Shown here piece after piece: positions 1 to 8,213 of a stretch of 12,797 nucleotides of DNA. The translations under genes were made by a program, and so were the position numbers. Positions within the stretch are counted from its first letter, which is position 1; each line of letters begins with the position of its first letter. Source of the DNA: CAYYAQ01 sp964469555 (GTDB lineage: Bacteria > Planctomycetota > UBA1135 > UBA2386); contig CAYYAQ010000147.1 in assembly GCA_964469555.1 (NCBI GenBank), positions 1 to 12,797 on the forward strand. Direction: 5' to 3'. The notes beneath the pieces were generated by a model. The model was given only the letters and a program-made list of their open reading frames with translations, did no database searches and was not told where the DNA came from.

Positions 1-1895
1 GTGTGGATGCGACCGGTATCGGGATTGATGTTGTCGGGCAAGCTGTCGACGTAGGTGCTCTTGAGTTTCGATAGCTGGCGGTAGTCGAGGATCAACTCGG
101 GAACCTCGTGCTGTGCTGCGAGTTTCTCGAGCATCACGGCATCGGTCTTCCACTGCCCAGTGCGCGTCTTCTTCGGGCGGACTTTCGCCAGCTTGTGTAC
201 TTCGAGCTTGTCGAAGAGGACCTCGCCGACCTGCGCGGGTGAGTTGAGATTGAACTCGCCTCCGGCGCGGTCGTAGACGCGGTTCTCGATCTCTTCGAGC
301 CGTTCACCGAGTCTTCCGCTCAGCTTCTCGAGATGGGCGCGGTCGATGGTGATGCCCTCCCATTCCATGTCGAGGAGGACCGGGATCAGCGGCATCTCGA
401 TTTCGTGGAATACAGATCCGAGAGCGTGCTCCTCGATCAGAGGGGTGTGCAACTCACGCAACCGCCACGTGAAGTCAGCATCCTCTGCGGCGTACTGGCC
501 GACGACGTCGACGTCGATCTCGTCGAAGGTCTTCTGCTTCTTGCCCGTGCCGATGATGTCTTTCGTGGGGATTTTCTTGTACGAGAAGTGGCGCAGCGCC
601 TGTGTGTCGAGACCGTGGCCACCTTGCTCGCCGGGCGAGAGGACGTACGACGCGAGCATGGTGTCGAAGTCGACGCCGCGGAGCGTGATGCCGGCGCGGC
701 GCAGGATCCCCATGTCGTACTTGACGTTCTGCAACGTCTTCTTCGTCGCGTCGTCCTCGAGGAGAGGGCGAAGCCGTTCGAGCAGGGCCTCGGTCCCGCC
801 GAGGAGTGGGGGTGACAGGTTGAATGGGATGTAGTGCGCCGTCCCCGTCTCGATGCACACGGAGATGCCGACGAGGTCGGCGCGCATGCTGTCCAGCCCC
901 GTCGTCTCGGTGTCGAGCGCGAACGACCCGGCTTCGCGCAGCGATGCCAGCAACGCGTCGAGTTCGGGCTCGGTCCGGACGACGTGGTAGTCCTGGGGGA
1001 TCTGCGGTTCTTCCTCCTTCGGCAGACTCGCGACCATCGTGTCGAATTCGAGGTCTCTGAACATCGGCTCGAGAAGCTCTCGGTCGGGTCGTGCCGGTCC
1101 GAGGTCTGCAACCGTCAGGTCGAGTGGCACGTCGGTGACGATCGTCACCAGGTCCTGCGAGAGCAACGCGAGGTCGCGGTTCTCGGTCAACGACTTGCGG
1201 ATCGATGGCTTCTTGACCTCTTCGGTCCGTTCGAGCACTGCTTCGAGGGTGTCGAATTGTTGGAGCAGTTCCGCAGCAGTCTTCTGGCCGACGCGGGGCA
1301 CGCCCGGCACGTTGTCCGACGAATCGCCCATCAACGCCAGGAAGTCGATCATCTGGTCGGGACGGACGCCGTACTTCTTCTCGACTTCCTTGGGGCCGAT
1401 GATCTCCGGCGCGGCAGTGCTCGAGCGCAGGTTCCACATATTGATCTTGTCGCCGACGAGCTGCATGAAGTCCTTGTCGCCGGTCACCATGTAGACGGTC
1501 ATGCCCGCGTCCCGGCCCTGCACGGCGAGCGTGCCGATCACGTCATCGGCTTCGTGTCCCTTGCTGCGCACGATCGGGATGTGGTAGCCCTTGACCGCTT
1601 CTTCGATCACGTCGAGCTGCGCGTAGAGCTCGTCGGGCATGTCGTCGCGGGTCGCCTTATACTCGGGATAGCGTTTCGTGCGCTCCAGGTCCTTGTTCGG
1701 CCCGTCGAACGACACCGCGATCGCGTCTGGGCTCTCGCGGTCGATCAACGACCTCAGCGTCATCAGGAAGCCAAAGACCGCCGATGTCGCGCGACCGTCT
1801 TTCGTCGTGAGTCCACCGCTCGGCCCCATCGCGAAAGCGAAATGGGCGCGGTACGCGACTGCGGTGCCATCGATGAGGAAGAGGCGTTTGGACAT
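1..1895 (-). CDS. polA: DNA polymerase I, N-terminal 631 residues (3' end outside window)
   Basis: DNA polymerase I fills gaps and removes RNA primers in repair and lagging-strand synthesis. The frame is open from ATG 1895-1893 to the left edge with no internal stop. Residues 1 to about 290 are the 5' nuclease: a DGTAVAYRAHF start, YPEYKATR, EADDVIGTLA, TGDKDFMQLV and the helix-hairpin-helix region GDSSDNVPGVP. A complete 3'-5' proofreading domain follows. Exo I is D328 and E330 in DTETTGL, Exo II is N390 and D394 in NVKYD, and Exo III is Y468 and D472 in YAAED, so proofreading should be active, unlike in lineages where these residues are lost. The start of the family A polymerase domain is visible, ending just after the thumb motif KLKSTYVDSLP. 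The catalytic palm motifs lie outside the window. Family members are about 900 residues, so roughly 300 are missing. No Shine-Dalgarno site precedes the start. The gene is divergent from the secreted-protein gene at 1990. Confidence 0.97.
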   Translation of the reverse strand, partial: MSKRLFLIDGTAVAYRAHFAFAMGPSGGLTTKDGRATSAVFGFLMTLRSLIDRESPDAIAVSFDGPNKDLERTKRYPEYKATRDDMPDELYAQLDVIEEAVKGYHIPIVRSKGHEADDVIGTLAVQGRDAGMTVYMVTGDKDFMQLVGDKINMWNLRSSTAAPEIIGPKEVEKKYGVRPDQMIDFLALMGDSSDNVPGVPRVGQKTAAELLQQFDTLEAVLERTEEVKKPSIRKSLTENRDLALLSQDLVTIVTDVPLDLTVADLGPARPDRELLEPMFRDLEFDTMVASLPKEEEPQIPQDYHVVRTEPELDALLASLREAGSFALDTETTGLDSMRADLVGISVCIETGTAHYIPFNLSPPLLGGTEALLERLRPLLEDDATKKTLQNVKYDMGILRRAGITLRGVDFDTMLASYVLSPGEQGGHGLDTQALRHFSYKKIPTKDIIGTGKKQKTFDEIDVDVVGQYAAEDADFTWRLRELHTPLIEEHALGSVFHEIEMPLIPVLLDMEWEGITIDRAHLEKLSGRLGERLEEIENRVYDRAGGEFNLNSPAQVGEVLFDKLEVHKLAKVRPKKTRTGQWKTDAVMLEKLAAQHEVPELILDYRQLSKLKSTYVDSLPDNINPDTGRIH

Positions 1896-1926
1896 CAGAC
1901 GGGGATTACGGCACAGGGATACCGGA

Positions 1927-1937
1927 ACGTGACACGT
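1927..1937. promoter_or_regulatory. Small palindrome in the polA / secreted-protein divergent gap
   Basis: The 94-base gap 1896-1989 between two divergent starts must hold both promoters. It contains ACGTGACACGT, a perfect 5-bp inverted repeat around a central A. Weaker flanking symmetry (GAA upstream, TTC downstream) makes it operator-like. Overlapping it is a weak sigma70-like match for the rightward gene: GTGACA at 1929-1934 and TGCTAC at 1952-1957, 17 bp apart. Neither promoter nor operator function is shown; a palindrome this short can arise by chance. Confidence 0.2.
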
Positions 1938-1989
1938 AGTTCAATCGAGTCTGCTACTCTCGTTTGTTGGCCTCACCCAATCGGCTCCC

Positions 1990-3021
1990 ATGCGATACAC
2001 AAGCCTCCTTCTCGCTGCTGTCGTCGTCGGCAGCTCGCTCGTCGCCCAGACCTCGTATCAGGCGTTCTCCCTTCATCCCGGAATCACGAGCTTCACTTCC
2101 CGTGGAAACAACGGTGTCTTCTCCGGGCAGGTACTCCAAGGAGTGCATACGAGCACGTTCCGCGGCGTGATGGACTCGGGAGGCGCGGCTAGAATCGGTC
2201 GCTTCCATGTCGTGATACAGGATCAGAACTGTTCGACGCGCGAGGGATGCAACTACGAGGTGCGTGACGGATCTGATGCTGCCGGCCCGGGTGTGGGCTC
2301 GTCATCCCTTCTCGGGACAGTGACCGGTATCGCGCTCCCGAACTCCGCGAAGACCACCGCCTGCGCGTGGGGATTGACCACGACGCTGGCCGCGACTGCA
2401 GCGATCGCCGTGTCTGCGGTCGGTCACTGGTCGTTCGGGGTCTTGCTGCCGCGAGCACCCCAATGGTCGATGGATGGTGTGTCGATCCATGCGACGCGAG
2501 CGGCGAGCCACAATAGCCATCCGCGACAGGAAGATCAGGCGTGGCAGATCCTCACTAGCGCTTTGACGGCGACACATCCGCCACAGAAACGAAGCTGGCG
2601 GTTCACCGCGTTCGTCGGTGACCATCCGGGTCAGTCGGTCGGAGGCGTGATGAATCTGCGCACCGGCGGACGTCAGGGCTACGGCGGTTCGTTCCCCATC
2701 GCGAGTTCAGCGAGCGTACCGCTCAAGTGGGACGCGCAGCTCAACGGCGGTCTCGCCAACAAGGGTGCGGCCTCCGTGGTCGTGATAGGTGCGTCCCGCA
2801 TCGCGGGCGTCCCGTTCGGGGTCGGGGCTCGGTTGTTTGTCAACGGCCCGTACGTGATGTTCTCCGGACCCGTCGCGGACAGTTACGGCGTCGCGATCGT
2901 GCCGCTGTTGCCATTCGTTCCGGCCTCCGCCGCCTCTGCCGGCAGGTTCGATCTGCAGGGTGCTCTGGTGCATCCGCTCGGCCTGATCACGCTGACGAAC
3001 TCGCAGACGGTCATACCGTGA
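1990..3021 (+). CDS. Secreted protein of unknown function, planctomycete-type
   Basis: This 343-residue protein has a clear Sec signal peptide: MRYTS, a hydrophobic stretch of Leu, Ala and Val, then SSLVAQ with likely cleavage near residues 19-20. It is therefore exported. The mature part is rich in Gly, Ser, Ala and Val, has no predicted membrane segment, and looks like an all-beta protein. It has only three cysteines, two close together (NCSTREGC) and one in TTACAWG. Recognisable blocks are LGTVTGIALP, a tryptophan-bearing VDG-like stretch (QWSMDGVSIH) and a C-terminus reading LQGALVHP ... LTNSQTVIP. From memory, blocks of this kind recur in families of secreted proteins in Planctomycetota; I cannot name a domain or function. 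The ATG at 1990 is chosen because the signal peptide starts exactly there. No Shine-Dalgarno site is visible. It stands alone, divergent from polA and convergent with the next gene. Confidence 0.8.
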   Translation: MRYTSLLLAAVVVGSSLVAQTSYQAFSLHPGITSFTSRGNNGVFSGQVLQGVHTSTFRGVMDSGGAARIGRFHVVIQDQNCSTREGCNYEVRDGSDAAGPGVGSSSLLGTVTGIALPNSAKTTACAWGLTTTLAATAAIAVSAVGHWSFGVLLPRAPQWSMDGVSIHATRAASHNSHPRQEDQAWQILTSALTATHPPQKRSWRFTAFVGDHPGQSVGGVMNLRTGGRQGYGGSFPIASSASVPLKWDAQLNGGLANKGAASVVVIGASRIAGVPFGVGARLFVNGPYVMFSGPVADSYGVAIVPLLPFVPASAASAGRFDLQGALVHPLGLITLTNSQTVIP

Positions 3022-3047
3022 GTCTCGGCGAATAGGTTGAAAGACAC

Positions 3048-3084
3048 TTCGGACCACGTGCCGAACGCGATCAATCCTGCGTTC
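3048..3084. terminator. Possible bidirectional hairpin between convergent genes
   Basis: The 71-base gap between the convergent stops at 3021 and 3093 holds two overlapping, mutually exclusive inverted repeats. TTCGG pairs with CCGAA (3048-3052 with 3061-3065), and GAACGC pairs with GCGTTC (3063-3068 with 3079-3084). Neither is followed by a clear T-run on either strand, so an intrinsic terminator is only suggested by the location. Nothing else is visible in the gap. Confidence 0.25.
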
Positions 3085-3092
3085 CGCGCCGG

Positions 3093-4955
3093 CTAGCGAT
3101 TCTGCCTGGCGTCCGCCTTCTTCTTGTTGTCGAAGACGCTGATTGGCAGGACCCTCTTGAGCCCATCGGCGGCTTTCTTCTTCGCCTCCTTCGCGGCCTT
3201 GCTCGCGGCGTCCTCGGCGGCCTTCTTCACGGCGGTTTCGCCCTTGCCGTCGAGGACTCCCTTCACCATGCCCTTGACGTCGTCGGGTACTTTGTCGCCG
3301 AGGAGCTTGTCGGTCTGCCGCTTCAGTTCGTTCGCGAGTTCCGCCTTGCCGGAGGTCACGAGTGAGTCGATGAGCGCCGAATCGTTGAGCTTGATTTGGG
3401 GCGACGAGAGCGGGCCGCGCAGACCGAGAGGCAACTCGAGCTTGTCGATGCGCGTGGGCTTCATGCCTTTGATGCTCAGCGTCGTGTTCAACAACGAGAC
3501 CTTGAGTGGGAAATCGATCCAGTAGCCGTCCTCACCCTCCGACTTGAGCAGGCCACCGAGCGAGATCGAGAGCGTCCCGCCACTGATAACCTGCTTGCCG
3601 CCTGACTCGAATTGGCCAGCGATCGCATCCACGGAGATCGCATTGTGGAACAGCGATCCCACGACGCCGCCCTTCGCCGTGTCGAGTGCGAGGTCGAGTC
3701 CGAAAGCGTTCTTCTTTGACTTGATCGAGATCTTCGCCGGGCTGTCGACGAGGCTCGGATTCGTGGACAGGTTCGACGCGTGAATGCTCATCTGGTCGTC
3801 CGCGCCGCCGCTGACGATGGAGATGTTCAGAAGATCTACTTCTTTGACTAGAAGCAGGGGAGCGCCCTTGATCAGGTGCAGCGCGGCCACGTTCGCGCGA
3901 CCGCGCGTCTCGATCTCCGCCTCGATTCGCTTGACGCGGTCCTCCTCGCTCTCGGCTTCGTTCGTCCGGAAGATCGTCTCGAGCCACCGGTTTGCCTGCA
4001 GCAGCCGTTCTTCCCAGAGCTTGGCATTGGCGAGGTAGTGGTCGAGTGTCTTCTCGCCGTCCTTCGGTTCCGGGGACTTCGGCGCCTGGTCGGGATGAAT
4101 GCGCTTGCCGGGTTCGGAGCGCCTCGAACCGGTCTCGGCTGCGTTCGATGTCACGCTCTCGATTTCGAATCGTCGGCGGAGCAGGGCGGTCGTGCCGAGC
4201 TTCATCTCGAGTTTTGCTGCGCGAAAGAGATCCTCCGAGAGGTTGTTCGGGTCGGCCATCGCCAGGCCGCTGATGGTCATCGTTCCACCAGAGAGATCGA
4301 GGTCGAGTCCCGCGAGCTCGACGGTCGCACCATTGCCCTGTTCGAGGCTGCCGCGCAGCGCGACCTTGACCGCGGCGCTACCCAGGAACGACTGCATGAG
4401 CCAGGCGCCTCCGGTGATCAGGATCACCGCGACAGCTCCCACGAGCCGTACGGGCATCCGCCACTTCCGGTTTGCCAGCTCCTCCTCGGTCGCGGTGCGG
4501 CGCAGCGCTTTCCGCAGGAATACCGCCCAGAAGACGCCGACGACCAGGCCGAGAAGAAGGCCGCCGCTCGTCTGGTAGTACTCGAGGCCGAACCACGCGA
4601 GGAACGGGGCATTGATCATCGTCTCGAACAGCGATCCGGTCGGGCCGTCGAGCAGGATCCTCCCGGCGCCGAAGGAGGCCGCCGCGAGTGGGAAAGCCAG
4701 GAACTTCGCGCTGACCAGCGTGATCACGAAGATGACCAGACTGCAACGCAGGATCAACACGACCGCCAAGACGGAGAGGATCAGACCCGGGGCCTGAATG
4801 AAACCTCCCGTGAGGTCTTCGAGATTCACGAAGCCCGGCACGAAGCCGAGCATCGCCCCCAGGACGGTTGCGACGAGAACCTGGAACGTTGTCAGGTTGC
4901 CGCGGAGGATCTTGCGAGTCTTGCCTTCCGGTGAGCCCTTGCCTGGTGAGTCCAT
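3093..4955 (-). CDS. Membrane-anchored envelope protein, apparent TIGR03546-TIGR03545 fusion
   Basis: This 620-residue protein has two parts. Residues 1-155 are hydrophobic, with segments at about 23-45, 55-90 and 128-148. The pattern (LGAMLGFVPGF, a Leu/Val-rich block, SAKFLAFPL, INAPFLAWF, LLLGLVVGVFWAVFLRKALRR) resembles the small membrane family TIGR03546. Residues 165 to 620 look like TIGR03545: one membrane segment at about 168-190, then a large periplasmic part with AsmA-like blocks (VELAGLDLDLSGGTMTISGL, ADPNNLSEDLFRAAKLEM, ALLRRRFEIESV and, near residue 510, LGLRGPLSSPQIKL). A charged coiled-coil-like stretch spans about 300-355, and an Ala/Lys-rich helix spans about 575-600. In other genomes these two families usually occur as neighbouring genes. 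Function is unknown; AsmA-like proteins are linked to outer-membrane lipid transport. The family assignments are from memory of their sequence patterns. The gene follows recJ after 97 bases. Confidence 0.75.
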   Translation of the reverse strand: MDSPGKGSPEGKTRKILRGNLTTFQVLVATVLGAMLGFVPGFVNLEDLTGGFIQAPGLILSVLAVVLILRCSLVIFVITLVSAKFLAFPLAAASFGAGRILLDGPTGSLFETMINAPFLAWFGLEYYQTSGGLLLGLVVGVFWAVFLRKALRRTATEEELANRKWRMPVRLVGAVAVILITGGAWLMQSFLGSAAVKVALRGSLEQGNGATVELAGLDLDLSGGTMTISGLAMADPNNLSEDLFRAAKLEMKLGTTALLRRRFEIESVTSNAAETGSRRSEPGKRIHPDQAPKSPEPKDGEKTLDHYLANAKLWEERLLQANRWLETIFRTNEAESEEDRVKRIEAEIETRGRANVAALHLIKGAPLLLVKEVDLLNISIVSGGADDQMSIHASNLSTNPSLVDSPAKISIKSKKNAFGLDLALDTAKGGVVGSLFHNAISVDAIAGQFESGGKQVISGGTLSISLGGLLKSEGEDGYWIDFPLKVSLLNTTLSIKGMKPTRIDKLELPLGLRGPLSSPQIKLNDSALIDSLVTSGKAELANELKRQTDKLLGDKVPDDVKGMVKGVLDGKGETAVKKAAEDAASKAAKEAKKKAADGLKRVLPISVFDNKKKADARQNR

Positions 4956-4958
4956 GGT

Positions 4959-4995
4959 GCCGTTGTAGCGAGACGCGGCGATCCGGCGCTACGGC
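4959..4995 (-). repeat. Inverted repeat just upstream of the fusion-gene start
   Basis: GCCG plus TAGCG (4959-4962 and 4966-4970) pairs with CGCTA plus CGGC (4987-4995). This gives nine pairs, interrupted by a 3-base bulge and closing a 16-base GC-rich loop. It lies 3 bases upstream of the start codon at 4955, in what should be the mRNA leader. It could influence translation initiation; no ligand or riboswitch class is recognisable. Confidence 0.3.
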
Positions 4996-5000
4996 ATGGC

Positions 5001-5034
5001 CCAGATCGAGGACAACATCCAGGCTCGATCTTGG
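5001..5034 (-). terminator. Strong stem-loop downstream of recJ
   Basis: AGATCGAG (5003-5010) pairs perfectly with CTCGATCT (5024-5031). Two more CC/GG pairs follow across a single bulged T at 5032, giving a 10-bp stem with a 13-base loop. It starts about 20 bases after the recJ stop on the minus strand. The sequence after it reads GGCCATG and not a U-tract, so it does not meet the usual criteria for an intrinsic terminator. It may instead protect the recJ mRNA 3' end or attenuate the downstream gene. The structure is seen; its function is inferred. Confidence 0.4.
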
Positions 5035-5052
5035 CTTGGATGGAGCGCGACG

Positions 5053-6771
5053 TTAGTTCGAATCGTTCGCATTGGCGCGCGACAGGTGCCAAGTGTGTAG
5101 GTAGACCGGGCCTTCGTCGGCCCACGGGGCGAGCCGCGGCGAGTAGCAGAGGGCGATCGGTTTCTTCTGGTTGCGGATCTCCTCGAAGTGTCGGGCGCCG
5201 TTGTGCAATCGCACCGGCAGGACGACGCCGTCCTTCGCGACGCGGAATCGCAGATCGCGGCCCCGGGCGTCGACGATCGGGTTGCCGACGACGGTGACGC
5301 CATGCGTCAGGAACACGGGCCGTTGGTTCCCGGGGCCGAACGGGCCCAGGCCTTCGAGATTGCGGATGTCACGGGAGTCCAGCTCGGAGAGCTCGGCGAT
5401 GCCGTCGACTTCGATCTGCTGTTTCGCCTTGTCCATCGATGCGGCGACCTCGTTGACCCGCGTGCGCAACTCGTCCAGCCGGTCGCGGTGGATCTCCAGG
5501 CCAACGGCCGCGTGGTGTCCGCCGTAGTTGATCAAGCAGGAGGAGCACTCGCTCAGCGCGTGCCGGAGATTGAATCCACCCGCGGATCGACCGGAGCCGC
5601 GTCCGAACTCCCCTTCGAACGACAGCAGAAGCGCGGGTTTGCCGAGCTTCTCGGCGAGGCGCGCGGCGACGATGCCCAGCACGCCGCGGTGCCAATCGTC
5701 GCCCCCGAGGACGAGGACCTCGTTGTCCATCGCCTCGGCCGCGGCCATAGCTTCCTCGACGACCTCTTTTTCCACGCGGCGTCGTTCGGTGTTGTGGACC
5801 TCGAGTTTGGCCGCGGCTTGCTGGGCTTCGTGGTAGCCCGGCGCCAGCAGGAGCTCGACGGCTTCCAGCGCACTGCCCATTCGACCGGCGGCGTTGATCA
5901 AGGGTGCGATGCGGAACGAGATGTCCTCGGTCGTGGGGGTGCGGTTCCCGAGCCCCGCGGAATCGAGCAGAGCACGGATTCCCGGGTTGCCACTCTCGGT
6001 GAGCGCGCGGAGGCCGTGATGAACCATCGTGCGATTCTCGCCGCGCAGAGGCGCGACGTCTGCCACCGTGCCGAGCGCTACGAGCACCATCGCTTCGACG
6101 AGGAACTCGCGGAATTCGGGCGACAGGCTCTTCCCACGGGAAAACGACTGGGCGATGGCCGAGGCGAGCTTGAACGCGACGCCAACGCCGGCGAGATCCC
6201 GATCTGGGTAGCCGGCGTCGGGCAGGCGTGGATTGAGGATCGTGTGTGCGTCGGCGACGCCCTCGGATGTGCCGTGGTGGTCGGTGACGATCACGTCGCA
6301 TCCGACCGCCTGAATCGCCTTGATCGTCTCCCGGGCATTCGTTCCGTTGTCGACGGAGATCAGCAGCTTGTAGTCACCGCTACGAACCGCCTTGACCGAT
6401 GCGTCCGTGATCGAGTATCCGTCGGTTCGAGCGGGGATGAAGGGGTGGACGTCGGCAGACATCAGGGAGAAGAACTTGACCAGCAGCACGGTGCCGGTGA
6501 CGCCGTCCACGTCGTAGTCGCCGTGGATCATGATCTTCTCGCCGTTTCGAATCGCTACCTGCACGCGGGCCACCGCGCGCTCCATATGCGTGAAGCAAAA
6601 GGGGGCGGCGAGCGAGCCGAGATCGGGGCGAAGATACTCGCGCGCGACGTCCAGATCGTCGACGCCGCGAGCCAACAATACGCGCGCCGTGAGGTCGGGA
6701 ACGCCGAGTGTCCGTGCCATCGCGCGCTCTCGCGGATCCGGTTCGGGTGTCGACGAAGGGGCGCGCTCCAT
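5053..6771 (-). CDS. recJ: Single-stranded-DNA-specific exonuclease RecJ
   Basis: RecJ is a cytoplasmic 5'-3' exonuclease on single-stranded DNA. It acts in the RecF recombination pathway, mismatch repair and restart of stalled forks, and uses Mn2+ or Mg2+. At 572 residues it matches the E. coli protein (577). The DHH core is complete: motif I is HGDYDVDG (residues 83-90), an aspartate is at 141 in SVDNG, the signature DHH is at 164-166, and INAAGRMG is at 292-299. The DHHA1 domain has GSGRSAGGFN (392-401) and GGHHAAVG (417-424). The last 100 residues fit the OB-fold that binds DNA (NLEGLGPFGPGNQRPVF). All metal ligands I can check are present. The chosen ATG leaves a short charged leader before the conserved region; an in-frame ATG at residue 18 (MARTLGV) is an alternative start. 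The gene is divergent from selA, with only 41 bases between the starts, so the two promoters must share this gap. Confidence 0.97.
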   Translation of the reverse strand: MERAPSSTPEPDPRERAMARTLGVPDLTARVLLARGVDDLDVAREYLRPDLGSLAAPFCFTHMERAVARVQVAIRNGEKIMIHGDYDVDGVTGTVLLVKFFSLMSADVHPFIPARTDGYSITDASVKAVRSGDYKLLISVDNGTNARETIKAIQAVGCDVIVTDHHGTSEGVADAHTILNPRLPDAGYPDRDLAGVGVAFKLASAIAQSFSRGKSLSPEFREFLVEAMVLVALGTVADVAPLRGENRTMVHHGLRALTESGNPGIRALLDSAGLGNRTPTTEDISFRIAPLINAAGRMGSALEAVELLLAPGYHEAQQAAAKLEVHNTERRRVEKEVVEEAMAAAEAMDNEVLVLGGDDWHRGVLGIVAARLAEKLGKPALLLSFEGEFGRGSGRSAGGFNLRHALSECSSCLINYGGHHAAVGLEIHRDRLDELRTRVNEVAASMDKAKQQIEVDGIAELSELDSRDIRNLEGLGPFGPGNQRPVFLTHGVTVVGNPIVDARGRDLRFRVAKDGVVLPVRLHNGARHFEEIRNQKKPIALCYSPRLAPWADEGPVYLHTWHLSRANANDSN

Positions 6772-6812
6772 GGTTGGAGAGGGTATGGTATCCGACTCCG
6801 AGAATCGATCCG

Positions 6813-8213
6813 ATGATCAAACCCGACCCGAACAAGGCTCTGCGCTGCATCCCGTCGTTGGACGCGTTCCTGCGCCGCGAGATTCTCGGTGGCGTGCCGC
6901 GGTCGGTTGTGCAACGCGAATCGCGGGCCTACCTTGACGAAGTGCGTAAGGCGGTGCTCGCCGGTCGAATGGGCGACGATGAAGTGACAGATCTGTTCGC
7001 GACGAATGCCGCGGAGACGGAGGTCATCGACCGCTGCGGTCGTTCGCAAATGCGGCACCACCAGCGGGTGATCAACGCGACGGGGATCATCTTGCACACG
7101 GGGATCGGTCGCGCGCCGATTCCGGATGCAGCCCGCGAAGCCATCAGCCAGGCAGTCGGCTACGCCATCGTCGAGATCGACCCTCGCACGGGCCAACGCA
7201 ACCAGCGGGAGGAGAAGATCTCGACGCTTCTCCAGCAGATCCTCGGCGTCGAAGCAGGTCTTGTCGTCAACAACAATGCCGCGGCGACGACTCTCGTCCT
7301 CGCGTCGTTGGCGGGCGGCAAGGAGGTGATCACATCGCGGGGCGAGCTCGTCGAGATCGGTGGGGGCTTCCGGGTGCCGGACGTCATGCGGCAGGCGCGC
7401 TGCAAACTCGTCGAAGTCGGTGCGACGAACCGAACACACTTGCACGACTTCGAGTCGGCGATCGGCGACGAGACAGCGATGCTGCTGAAGGTCCACACGA
7501 GCAATTTCCGGCTCGTCGGGTTTCACTCGGCGCCGGGCCTGGGCGAGCTTGTTCCCCTCGCGCGATCCAAGGATCTGCTCGCCGTGGAGGATCTCGGTTC
7601 GGGGTTGCTCTACGAGGGCGAGATCGCCGGGCTGGTCACTGAACCCCGAGTGCAACAGAGCATCGTGACCGGCGCCGACATCGTCTGCTTCTCCGGCGAC
7701 AAGCTGCTCGGGGGACCACAGTGCGGAATCATCGTCGGATCTGCGGGCGTCGTCGCGAGAGTGCGGGCGCACCCACTCTATCGGGCGATGCGGTGCGACA
7801 AGCTGACCCTTGCTGGACTGGAAGCAGTGCTGGCCATCTATCGGGATGGGGATCCGTTGGAGGAGATTCCGGTCCTGCGCGCGCTGTCCCGTTCGAAGGA
7901 GCAGCTGGAGGCACGGGCGGAAGAGCTCGTCAGTCTCCTGGTGGCGGCGCAACCTTCGCCGATTCTGGCTGAAGCTTCGATCGTGGCGAGCGTGTCTTTC
8001 GCTGGAAGTGGCGCGAACCCGGCGCATCCGATCCCCTCCGCCGCGGTGTCCATCCCTGGTGGCTCTGCGGTGAGCGAAGCGCTGAGGATTGGATCTGGCA
8101 TGCCGATCATTGCGCGGATCGAGAACGACCAGGTGTTGCTGGATCTGCGGTCGCTCGACTGCGAGGATCTCGAATTCGTGGCGTCGCAGGTGCGCGCCAA
8201 GTTTCCATCATGA
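6813..8213 (+). CDS. selA: L-seryl-tRNA(Sec) selenium transferase (selenocysteine synthase)
   Basis: SelA is a PLP enzyme that converts Ser-tRNA(Sec) to Sec-tRNA(Sec) using selenophosphate, in a large homo-oligomer. The start at ATG 6813 gives 466 residues (E. coli has 463). The N-terminal tRNA-binding part is followed by the family signature RVINATGIILHTGIGRAP (about residues 85-102), DPRTGQRN, the VVNNNAAATTLVL cofactor loop, SRGELVEIGGGFRVPDV, and GATNRTH. The Schiff-base lysine is K297 in CFSGDKLLGGPQ, equivalent to E. coli K295. The open frame extends upstream to 6708, but that stretch has no SelA similarity and would run antisense into recJ, so the ATG at 6813 is preferred. No clear Shine-Dalgarno site is present. 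The stop overlaps the selD start as ATGA (8210-8213), which indicates a translationally coupled selAD operon. Confidence 0.97.
   Translation: MIKPDPNKALRCIPSLDAFLRREILGGVPRSVVQRESRAYLDEVRKAVLAGRMGDDEVTDLFATNAAETEVIDRCGRSQMRHHQRVINATGIILHTGIGRAPIPDAAREAISQAVGYAIVEIDPRTGQRNQREEKISTLLQQILGVEAGLVVNNNAAATTLVLASLAGGKEVITSRGELVEIGGGFRVPDVMRQARCKLVEVGATNRTHLHDFESAIGDETAMLLKVHTSNFRLVGFHSAPGLGELVPLARSKDLLAVEDLGSGLLYEGEIAGLVTEPRVQQSIVTGADIVCFSGDKLLGGPQCGIIVGSAGVVARVRAHPLYRAMRCDKLTLAGLEAVLAIYRDGDPLEEIPVLRALSRSKEQLEARAEELVSLLVAAQPSPILAEASIVASVSFAGSGANPAHPIPSAAVSIPGGSAVSEALRIGSGMPIIARIENDQVLLDLRSLDCEDLEFVASQVRAKFPS

Noticed and set aside
834..2192. Long plus-strand open frame of 452 codons
   Set aside because: It lies antisense to polA and overlaps the secreted gene. 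Its composition is the Val/Arg/Asp-rich shadow typical of high-GC antisense frames, and it has no recognisable motif.
3876..4934. Plus-strand open frame of 352 codons
   Set aside because: It is antisense to the envelope fusion gene; charged, low-complexity composition and no motif.
6708..6812. Longer start for selA at 6708
   Set aside because: The added 35 residues have no SelA similarity and overlap recJ on the other strand. ATG 6813 gives the family's usual length.
5188..6816. Plus-strand open frame of 542 codons
   Set aside because: It is wholly antisense to recJ, whose catalytic motifs are intact. No family features.
6555..8027. Minus-strand open frame of 490 codons
   Set aside because: It is antisense to selA and overlaps recJ in another frame. 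Shadow frame.
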